Shown here: one piece after another, positions 5,068-14,166 of the stretch | Layout of the letters: each line of letters starts with the position of its first letter | How positions within the stretch are numbered: position 1 is the first letter of the stretch | From: VFKE01 sp031400955 | GTDB taxonomy: Bacteria; Verrucomicrobiota; Verrucomicrobiia; Verrucomicrobiales; Verrucomicrobiaceae | NCBI GenBank assembly: GCA_031400955.1 | Contig: JANNQW010000045.1 | Coordinates: 1-25,610, forward strand | Length of the DNA stretch: 25,610 nt | Direction: 5' to 3' | Program-made: the position numbers and the translations under genes | The notes under the pieces: generated by a model | Told to the model about the DNA's origin: nothing | The model's input: only the letters and a program-made list of their open reading frames with translations | Database searches by the model: none

Positions 5068-8000
5068 CTACAATGGCGGCATCTTCGGCCACGCCTTGCG
5101 CAACATATCCATAACCGGCTTACGGGACGCGGCGGGAAGCCGGGCAATGTCAGCTTGATGAGCCTTGAGAAAGGCGGACACGCCGGTGGAGCCGTCTTCA
5201 TTTAGCAAAGCCTGGATAAAGTCGGAGCCAAAGGTCTGCGGCCGGCGTTTGGTCAGGTATGATTTAATATCTTCGTAGATGCCTAAGTGTATTGGATCGG
5301 TAAGAAAGGACAGGATCAGCTCTTCGCTGCTAAAGCCTCCGGAAGAAAACTGGCTTAGGTAATCAATGGAAAGTGTTGGATCAAAATTTGCCGCGTCTGT
5401 CAGAAAACCGGCTGATTCCAACAGCAGGCAAGCTTCTACAGGCTTGCCCGCAATGTCCTCCAATGCGCGCGACAACCCATCTTTTATATCCAGGGGTTTT
5501 TCGGCTGACTTGGCGGCGGAAATGCACGACTTGAGCAAAACCGGAAACTTGGCGGCCCAAGTTAGAAGACTTTTCGCATAAACCCGCTCACCTGTGGCCG
5601 AGGGGTCCTTCTCCACCGCAGCCTCCTCTAACTTCTGATCGGCGACATCTGCCAATCGCATCAGATGTTCAAACGCGCGACCTGCCTTGCCGGGATCGAT
5701 TATCATCATTTCGGAAATGACGTTCAGCCATCTCAACCACGGATCGCCCTGATCAAGATCAAGTTCATTGAGCCGCGGCTCCAAATCAAACAGACGGGTT
5801 GCGGCGAGGATTTTGTGGCAGCTTTGGGCGATCCTAATTTTGTGGCCGGGCAGGAAAGTCTGCAGGGCTTTGTTCCACTTCTCAGACACGGAGGCGAGTT
5901 GCAGCCAGGAGCCGAAGCGTATGCCACAAAGAAAGGTGATTTCTGAGTGTCGTTCGAAGGGAATCTTCTCCAAGTCAGCCGACCGTCTGCTGATGAATTG
6001 GGGTAGGGAATCCGGCTTGTCATCCAGCAAAGCCTTCACCAGATGGACCCCAAAAGTTGGCTTTTGATTGTTTAAAAAATCAGTCGCGGCCGCCACGGCC
6101 TGGTCATCTTGCTTGATGTGGCCAAGAATCATCTCGAGCCAGCATGTCGTGATGTTGTCATGCTCGATGCGATAGCTGTGGAAGGATGGTGCCTCGTCCA
6201 GAAACCGTCCTGCACGCAGCATTTTCAGCGAACGCATAGGCAGATTGCTACAAGATGATAGCTGATCAGAAACTCCAATCATCCAACGGGGTTTGCTGGC
6301 TCCGTCGTGATTCTCAAATTCCTTCGTGTAAATGCCAAAGAGTTCCGGGACAGCAGCAGTTCTGGTTTGCAAGGTTTCGATATAAAAGGATTTGTCCCGG
6401 GGAGAATTTTCGGGATGGCGGGCGATCAATTCCCGCACTTTGTCCGCCAGACGCATGGCCTTTTGGACATCCTGCTTCGACAAGTCATCAATGATGACCA
6501 GCGCGCTCTCCATGCCGGACTCAGGCCGGAGGTTCATTGAGGCAAAAGATGGCACGCGCATGATCTGCTCAAACTGCCGGTTGATCTCCGCAGGGTCGCG
6601 AGCCAGCAACGGTTGCAACAGGGTTTGCAACTCAGGAGAAAGCGCCTCCGGGTTTGGCAGGTCCTCCCATGCCATGAAGAGGGCATCCTTCACGGCACCG
6701 CGACGGGCGGCAGGAATTTTTGCAAACTCCGGCGAGCGTCTGCGGATGAAATCCATGATGGCGTTCTTGTCATGACTTATCATGATCTCCGCCATTTCTG
6801 ATCCAAAAGTTCTCGGTTGTTGCTTCCGCAGCGCGTTAAGCGTTTCTCCTCTCAGCCTGTCATTCCTGGTAAAAAATTGATCCGCAATCATTCCTAGGAT
6901 GGTTTTCGAACCATAACCATACAATGAATAGATGTGGAGCGGATTGAAACTCTCGGCCTCGGCCACGAGTATGTTGGAGGAAAGATAGTAAGTGACCACC
7001 TGTTGTCCTGTGAATTTGTAATAGTATGCGTGCGCTGAGTATCTTTGTGTGGTGTCCATCCAGGATGTGTCCGCCAGCAACCCCTCTTTATCTGATTGAT
7101 GGAGAACAAAGTTGAAGAGTTTTGGGTTGAAAAGAAGCCTTCTAAAGAGCCAGGCCATGGGTTTTTCGGATGCCGCATAGTCAGAACTTTTTTGTCGCGG
7201 ATGGTCCCTGATAATTTCGATGGCCTTTTTCAGGCCCTCGATTGCTTTGTCCGGACTGCGAATTGCGACGTTGGAAATTAATCTGGCAACATCATCTGAG
7301 GATGCAAGGTCGCCATCGCTATCAACGTTTTGATTGGCGACCGTGAGGATTTCGGTCAGTCTGTCTTCCAGCTTTGCCTCATTTAACTCACCATTGGGCA
7401 GCAACGGCTGAAGAACTGAAACCACTGAATCGTCCATTTCCTCAGTGTAGGGATAGCCTCTCAGTTTTGTTTTAAAAACGGCCAGAATCTCGCTGCGGCG
7501 AGGCTGCCCCATCCGTGCCAGTTGCGCTGAATAAGATTTTAGAAAGGATGCCAGCGCCCCGTCTTCATTTTCCTCAAGCATGGCCAGCGCGAGGTCGGCC
7601 CCGAAAGTGCGAGGCCGCAGTTCCATAAAATGTTTTTTTATGGCATTACGGCTTTCTTTGTCTGAGATATTTTGCTGCGTAATGATCATTTTTTCAAAAA
7701 CTGACTGCCTGTCATATTCTCCTAGGGACAAGCACCGAAATCTCGTGGAGTCGTCCAGGAAACCCAGGCCCTCCATTGCCTTGATGAAGCGCAGCGGATC
7801 ATTGAGACTGTCATTGTTAACCAGGTAAGGTGACATCACTGCCAGCCATCTTTTGTTATCGGCCAGCCCTCCTTCCAGGATCAAGGGCAGCAATTCTAAG
7901 TTTTTGTCTTTCATCAGCAAGTGCTCAAGCCACTTGGAATAGTGTTCAAATTTAGAGTTGATCTTGCCGCTCCCGTCGTTACCGGAGCCGTAGCTTTCGA

Positions 8001-9162
8001 TCAAAGCCTTGCGCTCTGTGGAGTCCTTTCCCAAAAAACTGTCGCGCATGTGATTGGCGAACACCTGTCCGACATTCTCTGGCCCCCAGGTTTCGATGTT
8101 GCCCTTCGGGCTTGCCCATTCCAGCCGCTCCTTCGCGTCCTGTCGCAGCACGATGCCCGTTGGGGCAAGGGTCATCACCTGTCTCCAAAACGCCATAGCT
8201 TTGTCGCGTTCACCCGCCAGTGCGCAGGCATCCCCGCTATACAGTATCTCGTCCATGTCACCGGTTTTGGGACAACCTTTTACGGGCATCAACATTTGCA
8301 GCATCGCTTTCTGATGCTCAGGCTCAAGAACTGCCAAATTGCTGCCGTGTTTTGTCAGAAACTTGGCCAGTGCCTTATCGTCATCCCATTGCAGTAGAGT
8401 AAGCATGAGGTCGGAGTCCAGAGTTGTAACTTTCTGACTGCAGAAGAATTTTTTCAGCGCTTCGCGCGTGTGCTGGTGTTTATCCTGTCCGCCATCTGGA
8501 TCGATGGCCAACTCATCGATGATTCTGAACATGAACGACTCTCCAACTTCATCGTGAATTTTGGCGTTGAAGCCGTCTCCAGCCTTGCCGCCCAGCAGCT
8601 TCACAACCTCCAAAGCGCGATCCGGATCGAGGAGAAAGTCATAGTCGCTGAGATTCCGGACGAATTGCGCCAGCCACCAATGGCTGCCAGCCAGATCGCC
8701 TTCGAGAATCAAGGGCAGCAGCTCGAAGTTCTTATCCTCCGCCAGCATCTTTTGCAGCCATACAGCGTAAGCATCTAATTCCGGGTGTGGATAAATATGA
8801 TTGATGTCATCACAGAACTCGCGGATGAACCTTTGCCGTTGAACATTGTTGGCACCCAGGAATGAGTTGCGCCGGAACAGGGCGAACGCTTTTCCCGGTT
8901 TTTCTGAGGCCAGTCCGCCGATGCCATTCTCGGGGCGCGCCCAGTTCAGCCGCTCTTTCGCGTCCAATATCTGCTCTACTCCTGCACCAGGAAGGGAAAG
9001 AACTTGGCCCCAGATTGATTGCGCTTCCTCGCGATTTCCTGCAAGTGCGCTGGCATCCCCCTTTAGAACTAACTCTGCTGCTTCCCTCTCCGTTGATGTA
9101 TTCCCCACCTCTGCCGAAAGGAATGCCGTCATCAGAAGCAGAAAGAAAAGGGTGATTTTCAT
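5068..9162 (-). CDS. large secreted protein with five ~270-residue repeats
   Basis: The 1364-residue product starts with a clear signal peptide (hydrophobic residues 4-16, then AEVG), so it is probably exported. A motif of the form RPxTFGxDxxxALL followed by FLxxxxxxLAxxPxxxR recurs near residues 515, 782, 1033 and 1306, with a weaker copy near 243. This gives a spacing of about 250-273 residues and five units filling the protein. The first two units also share a GDACALAGERDKAMAFW-like opening (near 35 and 309), and units 3-5 share an LQPLL opening. The sequence is helix-rich, with no catalytic motif or membrane anchor that I recognise; a helical-repeat scaffold is likely. It lies 63 bases after the flavin-reductase-like gene. 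Function unknown. Confidence 0.85.
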   Translation of the reverse strand: MKITLFFLLLMTAFLSAEVGNTSTEREAAELVLKGDASALAGNREEAQSIWGQVLSLPGAGVEQILDAKERLNWARPENGIGGLASEKPGKAFALFRRNSFLGANNVQRQRFIREFCDDINHIYPHPELDAYAVWLQKMLAEDKNFELLPLILEGDLAGSHWWLAQFVRNLSDYDFLLDPDRALEVVKLLGGKAGDGFNAKIHDEVGESFMFRIIDELAIDPDGGQDKHQHTREALKKFFCSQKVTTLDSDLMLTLLQWDDDKALAKFLTKHGSNLAVLEPEHQKAMLQMLMPVKGCPKTGDMDEILYSGDACALAGERDKAMAFWRQVMTLAPTGIVLRQDAKERLEWASPKGNIETWGPENVGQVFANHMRDSFLGKDSTERKALIESYGSGNDGSGKINSKFEHYSKWLEHLLMKDKNLELLPLILEGGLADNKRWLAVMSPYLVNNDSLNDPLRFIKAMEGLGFLDDSTRFRCLSLGEYDRQSVFEKMIITQQNISDKESRNAIKKHFMELRPRTFGADLALAMLEENEDGALASFLKSYSAQLARMGQPRRSEILAVFKTKLRGYPYTEEMDDSVVSVLQPLLPNGELNEAKLEDRLTEILTVANQNVDSDGDLASSDDVARLISNVAIRSPDKAIEGLKKAIEIIRDHPRQKSSDYAASEKPMAWLFRRLLFNPKLFNFVLHQSDKEGLLADTSWMDTTQRYSAHAYYYKFTGQQVVTYYLSSNILVAEAESFNPLHIYSLYGYGSKTILGMIADQFFTRNDRLRGETLNALRKQQPRTFGSEMAEIMISHDKNAIMDFIRRRSPEFAKIPAARRGAVKDALFMAWEDLPNPEALSPELQTLLQPLLARDPAEINRQFEQIMRVPSFASMNLRPESGMESALVIIDDLSKQDVQKAMRLADKVRELIARHPENSPRDKSFYIETLQTRTAAVPELFGIYTKEFENHDGASKPRWMIGVSDQLSSCSNLPMRSLKMLRAGRFLDEAPSFHSYRIEHDNITTCWLEMILGHIKQDDQAVAAATDFLNNQKPTFGVHLVKALLDDKPDSLPQFISRRSADLEKIPFERHSEITFLCGIRFGSWLQLASVSEKWNKALQTFLPGHKIRIAQSCHKILAATRLFDLEPRLNELDLDQGDPWLRWLNVISEMMIIDPGKAGRAFEHLMRLADVADQKLEEAAVEKDPSATGERVYAKSLLTWAAKFPVLLKSCISAAKSAEKPLDIKDGLSRALEDIAGKPVEACLLLESAGFLTDAANFDPTLSIDYLSQFSSGGFSSEELILSFLTDPIHLGIYEDIKSYLTKRRPQTFGSDFIQALLNEDGSTGVSAFLKAHQADIARLPAASRKPVMDMLRKAWPKMPPL

Positions 9163-9225
9163 GATTCAGTTAATAGCCCGGCATTTTCAATTTAAATGCG
9201 AACACATAGATGTAATGCGCAATCG

Positions 9226-9828
9226 CTAGTCCGGTCGCTTCATTTCAAAGCGATCTCCCGTCCGGCAATACCAGTGAGGTGCCGCCATGCGTCCCACAGT
9301 GTGCAGTCGCTCACTGTGAATGCGCAGGGTCACCGGATCGATGAGTTCATCACGGACGTGAATCCGTTTCACCATTCCGATGATGAGCCGGTTGCCTCCT
9401 ATTTGAAGCGTGCCCCACTCCGCGCACTCCAGACTCGCGGGAGATTCGGCGATTCTTGGTGGTTTCACAATCGACGAAGGCAGAGTGGTCAAGCCAGCGA
9501 GACTGATCTCGCTCTCACCATAAGGCAGCGATGCTGCGGTCCGGTTCATGGCCTCGGCCACCGATTCATCCACCAGATTGACCACAAACTCAAGCGACAG
9601 CCGGACGTTGCGCGCCGTGTCCTTCGGTGTGCCATCATCGCGGTCGCCGGGACAGAAACCGACAATGGGCGGGTCCGCGCCCAAGACATTGAAAAAACTA
9701 AACGGCGCGGCATTGACCACGCCGTCGGGACCAAGTGTCGTGACCCAAGCGATGGGTCGGGGCGTCACCAGCGAGGCCAGCAATGCATACGCACGGCTGG
9801 CATGTTCTCCTTCAAGATCGAGTTCCAT
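9226..9828 (-). CDS. flavin-reductase-like FMN-binding split-barrel protein
   Basis: The ATG at 9828 gives a 200-residue protein beginning MELDLEG; a longer frame to 9897 would run into a palindromic repeat and is less likely. The opening VTPRPIAWVTTLGPDGVVNAAPFSFFNV is broken here only for description: residues around 22-48 contain PRPIAWV, the G-P-D-G turn and APFSFFN, typical of the flavin-reductase-like family. NVRLSLEFVVNLV and a LIIGMVKRIHV strand later also fit. Such proteins bind FMN and often reduce flavin or act on unknown substrates. Length is usual for the family. The partner is unknown; the gene is on the same strand as the large repeat protein just below it. Confidence 0.85.
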   Translation of the reverse strand: MELDLEGEHASRAYALLASLVTPRPIAWVTTLGPDGVVNAAPFSFFNVLGADPPIVGFCPGDRDDGTPKDTARNVRLSLEFVVNLVDESVAEAMNRTAASLPYGESEISLAGLTTLPSSIVKPPRIAESPASLECAEWGTLQIGGNRLIIGMVKRIHVRDELIDPVTLRIHSERLHTVGRMAAPHWYCRTGDRFEMKRPD

Positions 9829-9878
9829 ACTGAGATATACAATCTCCAATGCCGGGCAACAGGGAAAAGTTTCAAAGA

Positions 9879-10006
9879 GTAGTCCGCGTGTCCCCACGCG
9901 GTCACACTACAAGGGATCAAGCGGCAAATCTAAAATCAGATCAATGACCGCGTGAGGACACACGGACTACGTTCCGCCAGTGACCGCGTGGGGACACGCG
10001 AACTAC
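9879..10006. repeat. three copies of a 26-bp palindromic intergenic repeat
   Basis: A 26-base unit with inner palindrome CCGCGTG-GGGA-CACGCGG occurs at 9879-9904 (minus orientation), 9945-9970 and 9981-10006 (plus orientation, with a few substitutions). Copies 1 and 2 face each other and could form a long stem. The cluster fills the gap between two minus-strand genes. It resembles REP-type repeats spread by RAYT transposases, but no such transposase is in the window. Confidence 0.75.
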
Positions 10007-10025
10007 TTCCCTTTCCCAAAGCTGC

Positions 10026-10718
10026 TTATTTCAACTCCTTGATCCGAAGATTGCGCCAGCTCACTTCCTCGCCCGCGCGCTCGACGTTCTTGCCGATGCT
10101 GTGAACCTGAAGACAGATAAAGCCTTCCTTGGTCAAGCCATCCTTGAGATCAGCCGCAGCCACTCCGTTGATCGAGGTCTTGATGCTGTCGCCCTGGCAC
10201 TCGATGCGGCCCTGATTCCACTCGCCCTGTTTGAAGGCCTTGCGGGCTGCCTCGTTGTTCTTCAAGTCAAACAGCCAGCCACGCCGCGCTTCATCATAAA
10301 TTCCTCCCGTATAGGCACGAGCGCTGGGGTCGATTTCAAATTGATAGCCAAACACGCGATCAGCCGGGAATTTGCGCTTCTTGCCGTTGACTTCCACCTC
10401 TGTTTCCTTCGCGTAGAATTCACTGCGGAACTGCACGCCGGAGTTCATCTGCGGATTGACCTTGAACTCAAACTCAAAGATGAAGTCGCCATATTTCTTC
10501 TTGGTGCACATGAAGGAATTATCCGTATTGACCACGGTCTTGCCCACGATGGCCCCGTTTTCCACACGATATTCCGCCTTCCCGCTGTGCTGCTCCCAGC
10601 CCTCCAGAGTTTTCCCGTCGAACAGGCTGACAAATCCATCCTCGGCCGCAGAAAGTTGGGCGTTCAGGATGACGGCACAGGCGGCGGCAAACAAGATGAG
10701 GGGAAGATCACGTTTCAT
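10026..10718 (-). CDS. secreted DUF1080 (3-keto-disaccharide hydrolase-like) protein
   Basis: The ATG at 10718 gives 230 residues beginning MKRDLPLILFAAACAVIL, a clear signal peptide with likely cleavage after LSA. The mature protein opens with FVSLFDGKTLEGW, followed by YRVENGAIVG and MNSGVQFRSEF, the hallmarks of the DUF1080/3-keto-disaccharide hydrolase domain, a concanavalin-like fold. GYQFEIDPSARAYTGGIYDE and a closing EVSWRNLRIKEL complete the domain. Such proteins are abundant in Verrucomicrobiota and Planctomycetota and some act on 3-keto-glycosides outside the cytoplasm. It is divergent from the NagZ gene, and a terminator-like hairpin lies in its leader. Confidence 0.92.
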   Translation of the reverse strand: MKRDLPLILFAAACAVILNAQLSAAEDGFVSLFDGKTLEGWEQHSGKAEYRVENGAIVGKTVVNTDNSFMCTKKKYGDFIFEFEFKVNPQMNSGVQFRSEFYAKETEVEVNGKKRKFPADRVFGYQFEIDPSARAYTGGIYDEARRGWLFDLKNNEAARKAFKQGEWNQGRIECQGDSIKTSINGVAAADLKDGLTKEGFICLQVHSIGKNVERAGEEVSWRNLRIKELK

Positions 10719-10737
10719 AGTTACATTCTTAAACGCC

Positions 10738-10787
10738 AAAAAAGCCGCTGGCTATCACCAATTGTTTGAGAATTTACAGCCAGCGGC
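10738..10787 (-). terminator. terminator-like hairpin in the DUF1080 leader
   Basis: Read on the minus strand, GCCGCTGGCT (10787-10778) pairs perfectly with AGCCAGCGGC (10753-10744) around a 24-base loop, immediately followed by six Ts (10743-10738), then 19 bases to the DUF1080 start. This is the form of an intrinsic terminator, but it lies upstream of the gene on the same strand. It could be an attenuator, or could block antisense transcription from the nagZ side. Confidence 0.6.
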
Positions 10788-10828
10788 AACACTTGCGTCT
10801 CCCGCTCCCGCCGCTAGTCTGCCCCTCC

Positions 10829-11941
10829 ATGTCCGCCAACTCCGCCCTGCTCGGCCAGCTCCTGATCACTGGAATCCCCGGTCCCGATCTCGATTCAGAA
10901 ACAGCGGCGCGGTTGAAGAAGCTCCAGCCCGGCGGCTTCATCCTGTTCAGCCGGAATTTGCAGGATGCCACGCAATTGAGAAAGCTCTGCGATGATCTGC
11001 GCGACTTGAGTGCCATCGAACCGATCATCACCATCGACCAGGAGGGCGGTCGGGTGTCGCGCCTGCGCTACATCGGACAGGAACCCCCAAATGCGCAACA
11101 GCTCCGCGAGAAAGGCGACCGCAATCTCATCAAGCGACACGGCCGACTGACCGGAAATCTTTTGCGCCTCTTCGGCATCAACCTCGACCTCTGCCCGGTG
11201 CTCGACATCAGCTACGATGACAACGCCGACAACTCGCTCAAGGGTCGCTGCTACGGACGTGATCCGCAGGAAGTGGTGAACAACGCCGGCGTGTTCAATC
11301 GCGCCATGCGTGGCTCGGGCGTGCTCAGTTGTGCAAAACATTTCCCCGGCTACGGCCCCGCAGAGTGCGACCCGCATGAATTTCTGCCCGTCATCACCAA
11401 ATCGCGAGAGGCGCTCGAACGAGAGGAGCTCCTCCCCTATCGCACCCTCATGCCGGAGCTCGACAGCGTGATGGTCTGCCATGCGAATTACAAGGCCTTC
11501 GACCCCGACAACGAACGCTGGCCCGCCTCGCTCTCGCACAACATCGTGCAAAAACTTCTGCGCGACCAACTCGGCTTCGACGGTCTCGCCATGACCGACG
11601 ATCTCGACATGGGCGCCATCCTCAACGAAGTCACCTTTGAACAAGCCATCCAGGAAGCCGTGAAAGCCGGCAACGACATGGTCATGATCTGTCATCGGCT
11701 GGAGATGGTCGAGCAAGCCAAGCTGCATCTCGAAGCCTTGCCGAACCCCGTGGTCCATGACGCCCTCCTCCGAGTTGAAAAGACCAAGCGGAAGCTCAGC
11801 AAGCCCTCAAAATTCTCATTGGAAGAATTCGCCGCCATCAATAAAGAAATCTGGCAGCTCCGTGTCGATACTCTCGGCGAAGCAGGTGCCAAAAACCTCA
11901 GCGTCGAAGACGGCAAACGTTCTCCAGTCGAACTCTATTAA
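10829..11941 (+). CDS. nagZ: GH3 beta-N-acetylhexosaminidase, NagZ-like
   Basis: NagZ removes N-acetylglucosamine from muropeptides during cell-wall recycling. The ATG at 10829 gives a 370-residue protein without a signal peptide; this matches a cytoplasmic NagZ. Motifs are IDQEGGRVSRL (from residue 69), CPVLDIS (122-128), K170-H171 in CAKHFPGYG, the acid/base dyad D181 and H183 in ECDPHEF, and the nucleophile D257 in MTDDLDM. The usual KHFPGHG has Y in place of its second H. It starts the plus-strand run with the zinc-ribbon protein and the MFS transporter, which could take up or export wall fragments; this link is inferred. Family is sure, exact substrate less so. Confidence 0.88.
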   Translation: MSANSALLGQLLITGIPGPDLDSETAARLKKLQPGGFILFSRNLQDATQLRKLCDDLRDLSAIEPIITIDQEGGRVSRLRYIGQEPPNAQQLREKGDRNLIKRHGRLTGNLLRLFGINLDLCPVLDISYDDNADNSLKGRCYGRDPQEVVNNAGVFNRAMRGSGVLSCAKHFPGYGPAECDPHEFLPVITKSREALEREELLPYRTLMPELDSVMVCHANYKAFDPDNERWPASLSHNIVQKLLRDQLGFDGLAMTDDLDMGAILNEVTFEQAIQEAVKAGNDMVMICHRLEMVEQAKLHLEALPNPVVHDALLRVEKTKRKLSKPSKFSLEEFAAINKEIWQLRVDTLGEAGAKNLSVEDGKRSPVELY

Positions 11942-11978
11942 TTCATCATTTAAAATTCAGTATTCATCATTTCTTCTT

Positions 11979-12683
11979 ATGTTACCTGTCGTTCAACAAC
12001 TCCTCGTCTTGCAAGATCGCGATCAACGCATTCGCGCGCTCATCAAAGACTTAAAAGATCTGCCGCTGCTGCAACAACGCGCAAACTCCCGCCTTGAAGA
12101 CGATGTGGCTGCCGTCGCCAATGCGCTCGCTGCAATGCGTGAGGTAGAATTGAAAATAAAGAGCCTCGACCTTGACGCTCAGACCCGACGCACCAGCATT
12201 GCGCGCATCAAGGAACAGCAGTTTCAGACGCGCAAGAACGAGGAATTCCAGGCGCTTGCCTTTGAAGTTACGCGCTACGAGAACGAAGTGCGCACGCTGG
12301 AGGACCAGGAACTGGAATTCATGGGACAGCTTGAGGCTGTAAAGCCCGCACATGTGCAGGCCACCTTAAAACTCGCCGAAACAAAAAAGCATGTGGATGA
12401 AGAGCTGGCCGCCATCGCCGAACGCGGAAAAAATGTCGAGGCGCAGCTCGCCGAACTCAAAGCCAACCGTGCCCAGCTTGCCTCCGCGGTCGATCCGGAT
12501 GCGCTCGGTCTTTATGACAGGCTCATGAAAAGCAAGGGCGATGCCGCCGTGGTGCCGCTGCTGGGCCCCATCTGCCAGGGCTGCCACGTCAGCGTGGTCA
12601 TCGGCACCCAATACAAGCTCAAGGCCGACGAGGAAATCACGCAGTGCGAACAGTGCGGCCGGGTGCTGTTTCAGGAAGGTTGA
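11979..12683 (+). CDS. coiled-coil C4 zinc-ribbon protein (DUF164/zf-RING_7)
   Basis: The 234-residue product has a long helical coiled coil (about 30-170) and a C-terminal zinc ribbon with C199, C202, C223 and C226 (CQGC and CEQC). This matches the family of bacterial zinc-ribbon proteins found next to various genes, including chlamydial CdsZ. A role in RNA or type III secretion has been suggested for some relatives, but function here is unknown. The ATG at 11979 is 37 bases after nagZ, and a short repeated ATTCATCATTT lies in that gap at 11941 and 11962. The start of the MFS gene follows six bases after its stop. Confidence 0.88.
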   Translation: MLPVVQQLLVLQDRDQRIRALIKDLKDLPLLQQRANSRLEDDVAAVANALAAMREVELKIKSLDLDAQTRRTSIARIKEQQFQTRKNEEFQALAFEVTRYENEVRTLEDQELEFMGQLEAVKPAHVQATLKLAETKKHVDEELAAIAERGKNVEAQLAELKANRAQLASAVDPDALGLYDRLMKSKGDAAVVPLLGPICQGCHVSVVIGTQYKLKADEEITQCEQCGRVLFQEG

Positions 12684-12689
12684 CTTGAA

Positions 12690-13997
12690 TTGCCTGCCTG
12701 CACTGAATTTCTGCTCGTGGCTCACAAAGATCATCATCTCCGTCGCAACTTCTGGATGCATTGTCTGGAAGGTGGGACCTATATGGCCGGGCTGGCCTTC
12801 ATCTCACCGGAGACAGTGCTGCCCTCCTTCGTCAACTCGCTCGGCGGCTCGGACAATCTCATCGCCCTGATGCCAGTTCTGCTGCCTGCTTCTTTTTCTG
12901 TGCTGGGATTGTTCGTAGCACCGTTGGTCGAGCGCCTCCATCATTTGAAACCTTTCGTGTCGCTGTTCGGCGCAATGCAGCGGCTGCCATATCTAGTGGC
13001 TGCGCTGCTCATGTTCTGGCTGCCGGAGTCGCGCGCGGCACTGCTGCCCATTGTGGTGCTCACTCCCATCGTCTCCGGACTGATCGGCGGCGTGGGCGTG
13101 AATGCCTGGATGGAAATGGTCACCCGCATGATCCCCGAGCATCTGCGCGCATCAGGCTGGGCCATACGTTACGTCATCCAGGGCGTCATCGGCCTCTCGG
13201 CGGGACCGGTGATCCATTGGATGCTCTCGCGCCACTCGGATGCCGCCGGCTACGCCTGGCTGCACATCATCTGCTTTTGTTTCCTCGCACTTTCGTTCAT
13301 CGCGCAATGCCTGATGCGGGAAGCTTCCAATCCGCATCCGCTGCAACTGCCGCGACGTTCTTACAGGGCATATCTGCGTAAACTGCCCGTGATGCTTGCC
13401 GAACAACCACGGCTCGTCCGGCTCATCTTCGCGCGCTTCACCGGCCTGGGCTGGCTGATGCTGGTGTCCTTCCTCAGCATCCACGCCCTCAGAGCAACAG
13501 GTCGGCCCCAGGCAGACGTGGGCCATCTCGTGCTCGCCAGCATGTTCGGCTCACTTGCCGGCAATATCTTCGCCGGCTGGTTCGGTAATCGCAACGGCGG
13601 CCGCGCACTGATGCTGCTCTCCCGTTGCCTCTGCCTCCTGCTTTGCGCCGTGCTTCCGTTCATTCATTCATTCCCGGCTTTCCTCGTCATGCTTTTCATC
13701 CTCGGCTTCGGCTTGTTCGTGGACCGCGTCGGCGATCTCACCTTCAGCGCCGAGCTCTGCCCACAGGAGCGCCGCCCCACTTATCAGGCCATTCTCTCGT
13801 TCTGCCAGGCCGTGGCCTTGATCATCGCCGCTTCGTTGAGCGGCCTGGCATTTTTCCTCACGCAAAACTTTCTCGGCGTCGTGGCGCTCATCGCAGTTTT
13901 CGCGGGGGCATCACTCCTGATTCTCCGCGGCATTCCTGAAGTCCGCGGCCGGGGCCATGCATCACCGGTGCTGGGAGAGAACACGCCGATGGTGTGA
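12690..13997 (+). CDS. major facilitator superfamily transporter
   Basis: The 435-residue product has about a dozen hydrophobic segments, arginine- and histidine-rich short loops (for example VERLHHLKPF), a central loop near residues 210-225 and a long polar region in the middle, as in MFS carriers. A TTG at 12690 preceded by AGGAAGG at 12673-12679 is the best start; GTG at 12717 is an alternative. Residues GGTYMAGLAFISPETVLPSF form the first helix region. No substrate-specific motif is evident. The six-base gap to the zinc-ribbon gene indicates co-transcription with it and nagZ, which suggests sugar or muropeptide transport, but this is only context. Confidence 0.85.
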   Translation: MPACTEFLLVAHKDHHLRRNFWMHCLEGGTYMAGLAFISPETVLPSFVNSLGGSDNLIALMPVLLPASFSVLGLFVAPLVERLHHLKPFVSLFGAMQRLPYLVAALLMFWLPESRAALLPIVVLTPIVSGLIGGVGVNAWMEMVTRMIPEHLRASGWAIRYVIQGVIGLSAGPVIHWMLSRHSDAAGYAWLHIICFCFLALSFIAQCLMREASNPHPLQLPRRSYRAYLRKLPVMLAEQPRLVRLIFARFTGLGWLMLVSFLSIHALRATGRPQADVGHLVLASMFGSLAGNIFAGWFGNRNGGRALMLLSRCLCLLLCAVLPFIHSFPAFLVMLFILGFGLFVDRVGDLTFSAELCPQERRPTYQAILSFCQAVALIIAASLSGLAFFLTQNFLGVVALIAVFAGASLLILRGIPEVRGRGHASPVLGENTPMV

Positions 13998-14166
13998 TAT
14001 CAGACAAAGTTCCGCAATATATAACATCACGCACGACCGGTTTGGAGCCATGTGGCCAGACCTAAAGCGCGCTTTAATCGCGTTGCATTTGCTGGCGAGA
14101 TGGCAATTCCTGATTACGAAAGAACACCCAAATCGTTCTGTAGTGGAACGCTGTTTGGGGTTCGAC

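Noticed and set aside
9879..10006. CRISPR array made from the repeated 26-base units
   Set aside because: Only three copies, in mixed orientation, with unequal spacing and no cas genes.
14063..14076. TAAAGCGCGCTTTA palindrome after the MFS gene
   Set aside because: Perfect 14-base palindrome but no T run, no promoter context and no repeat elsewhere in the window; too little to assign a role.
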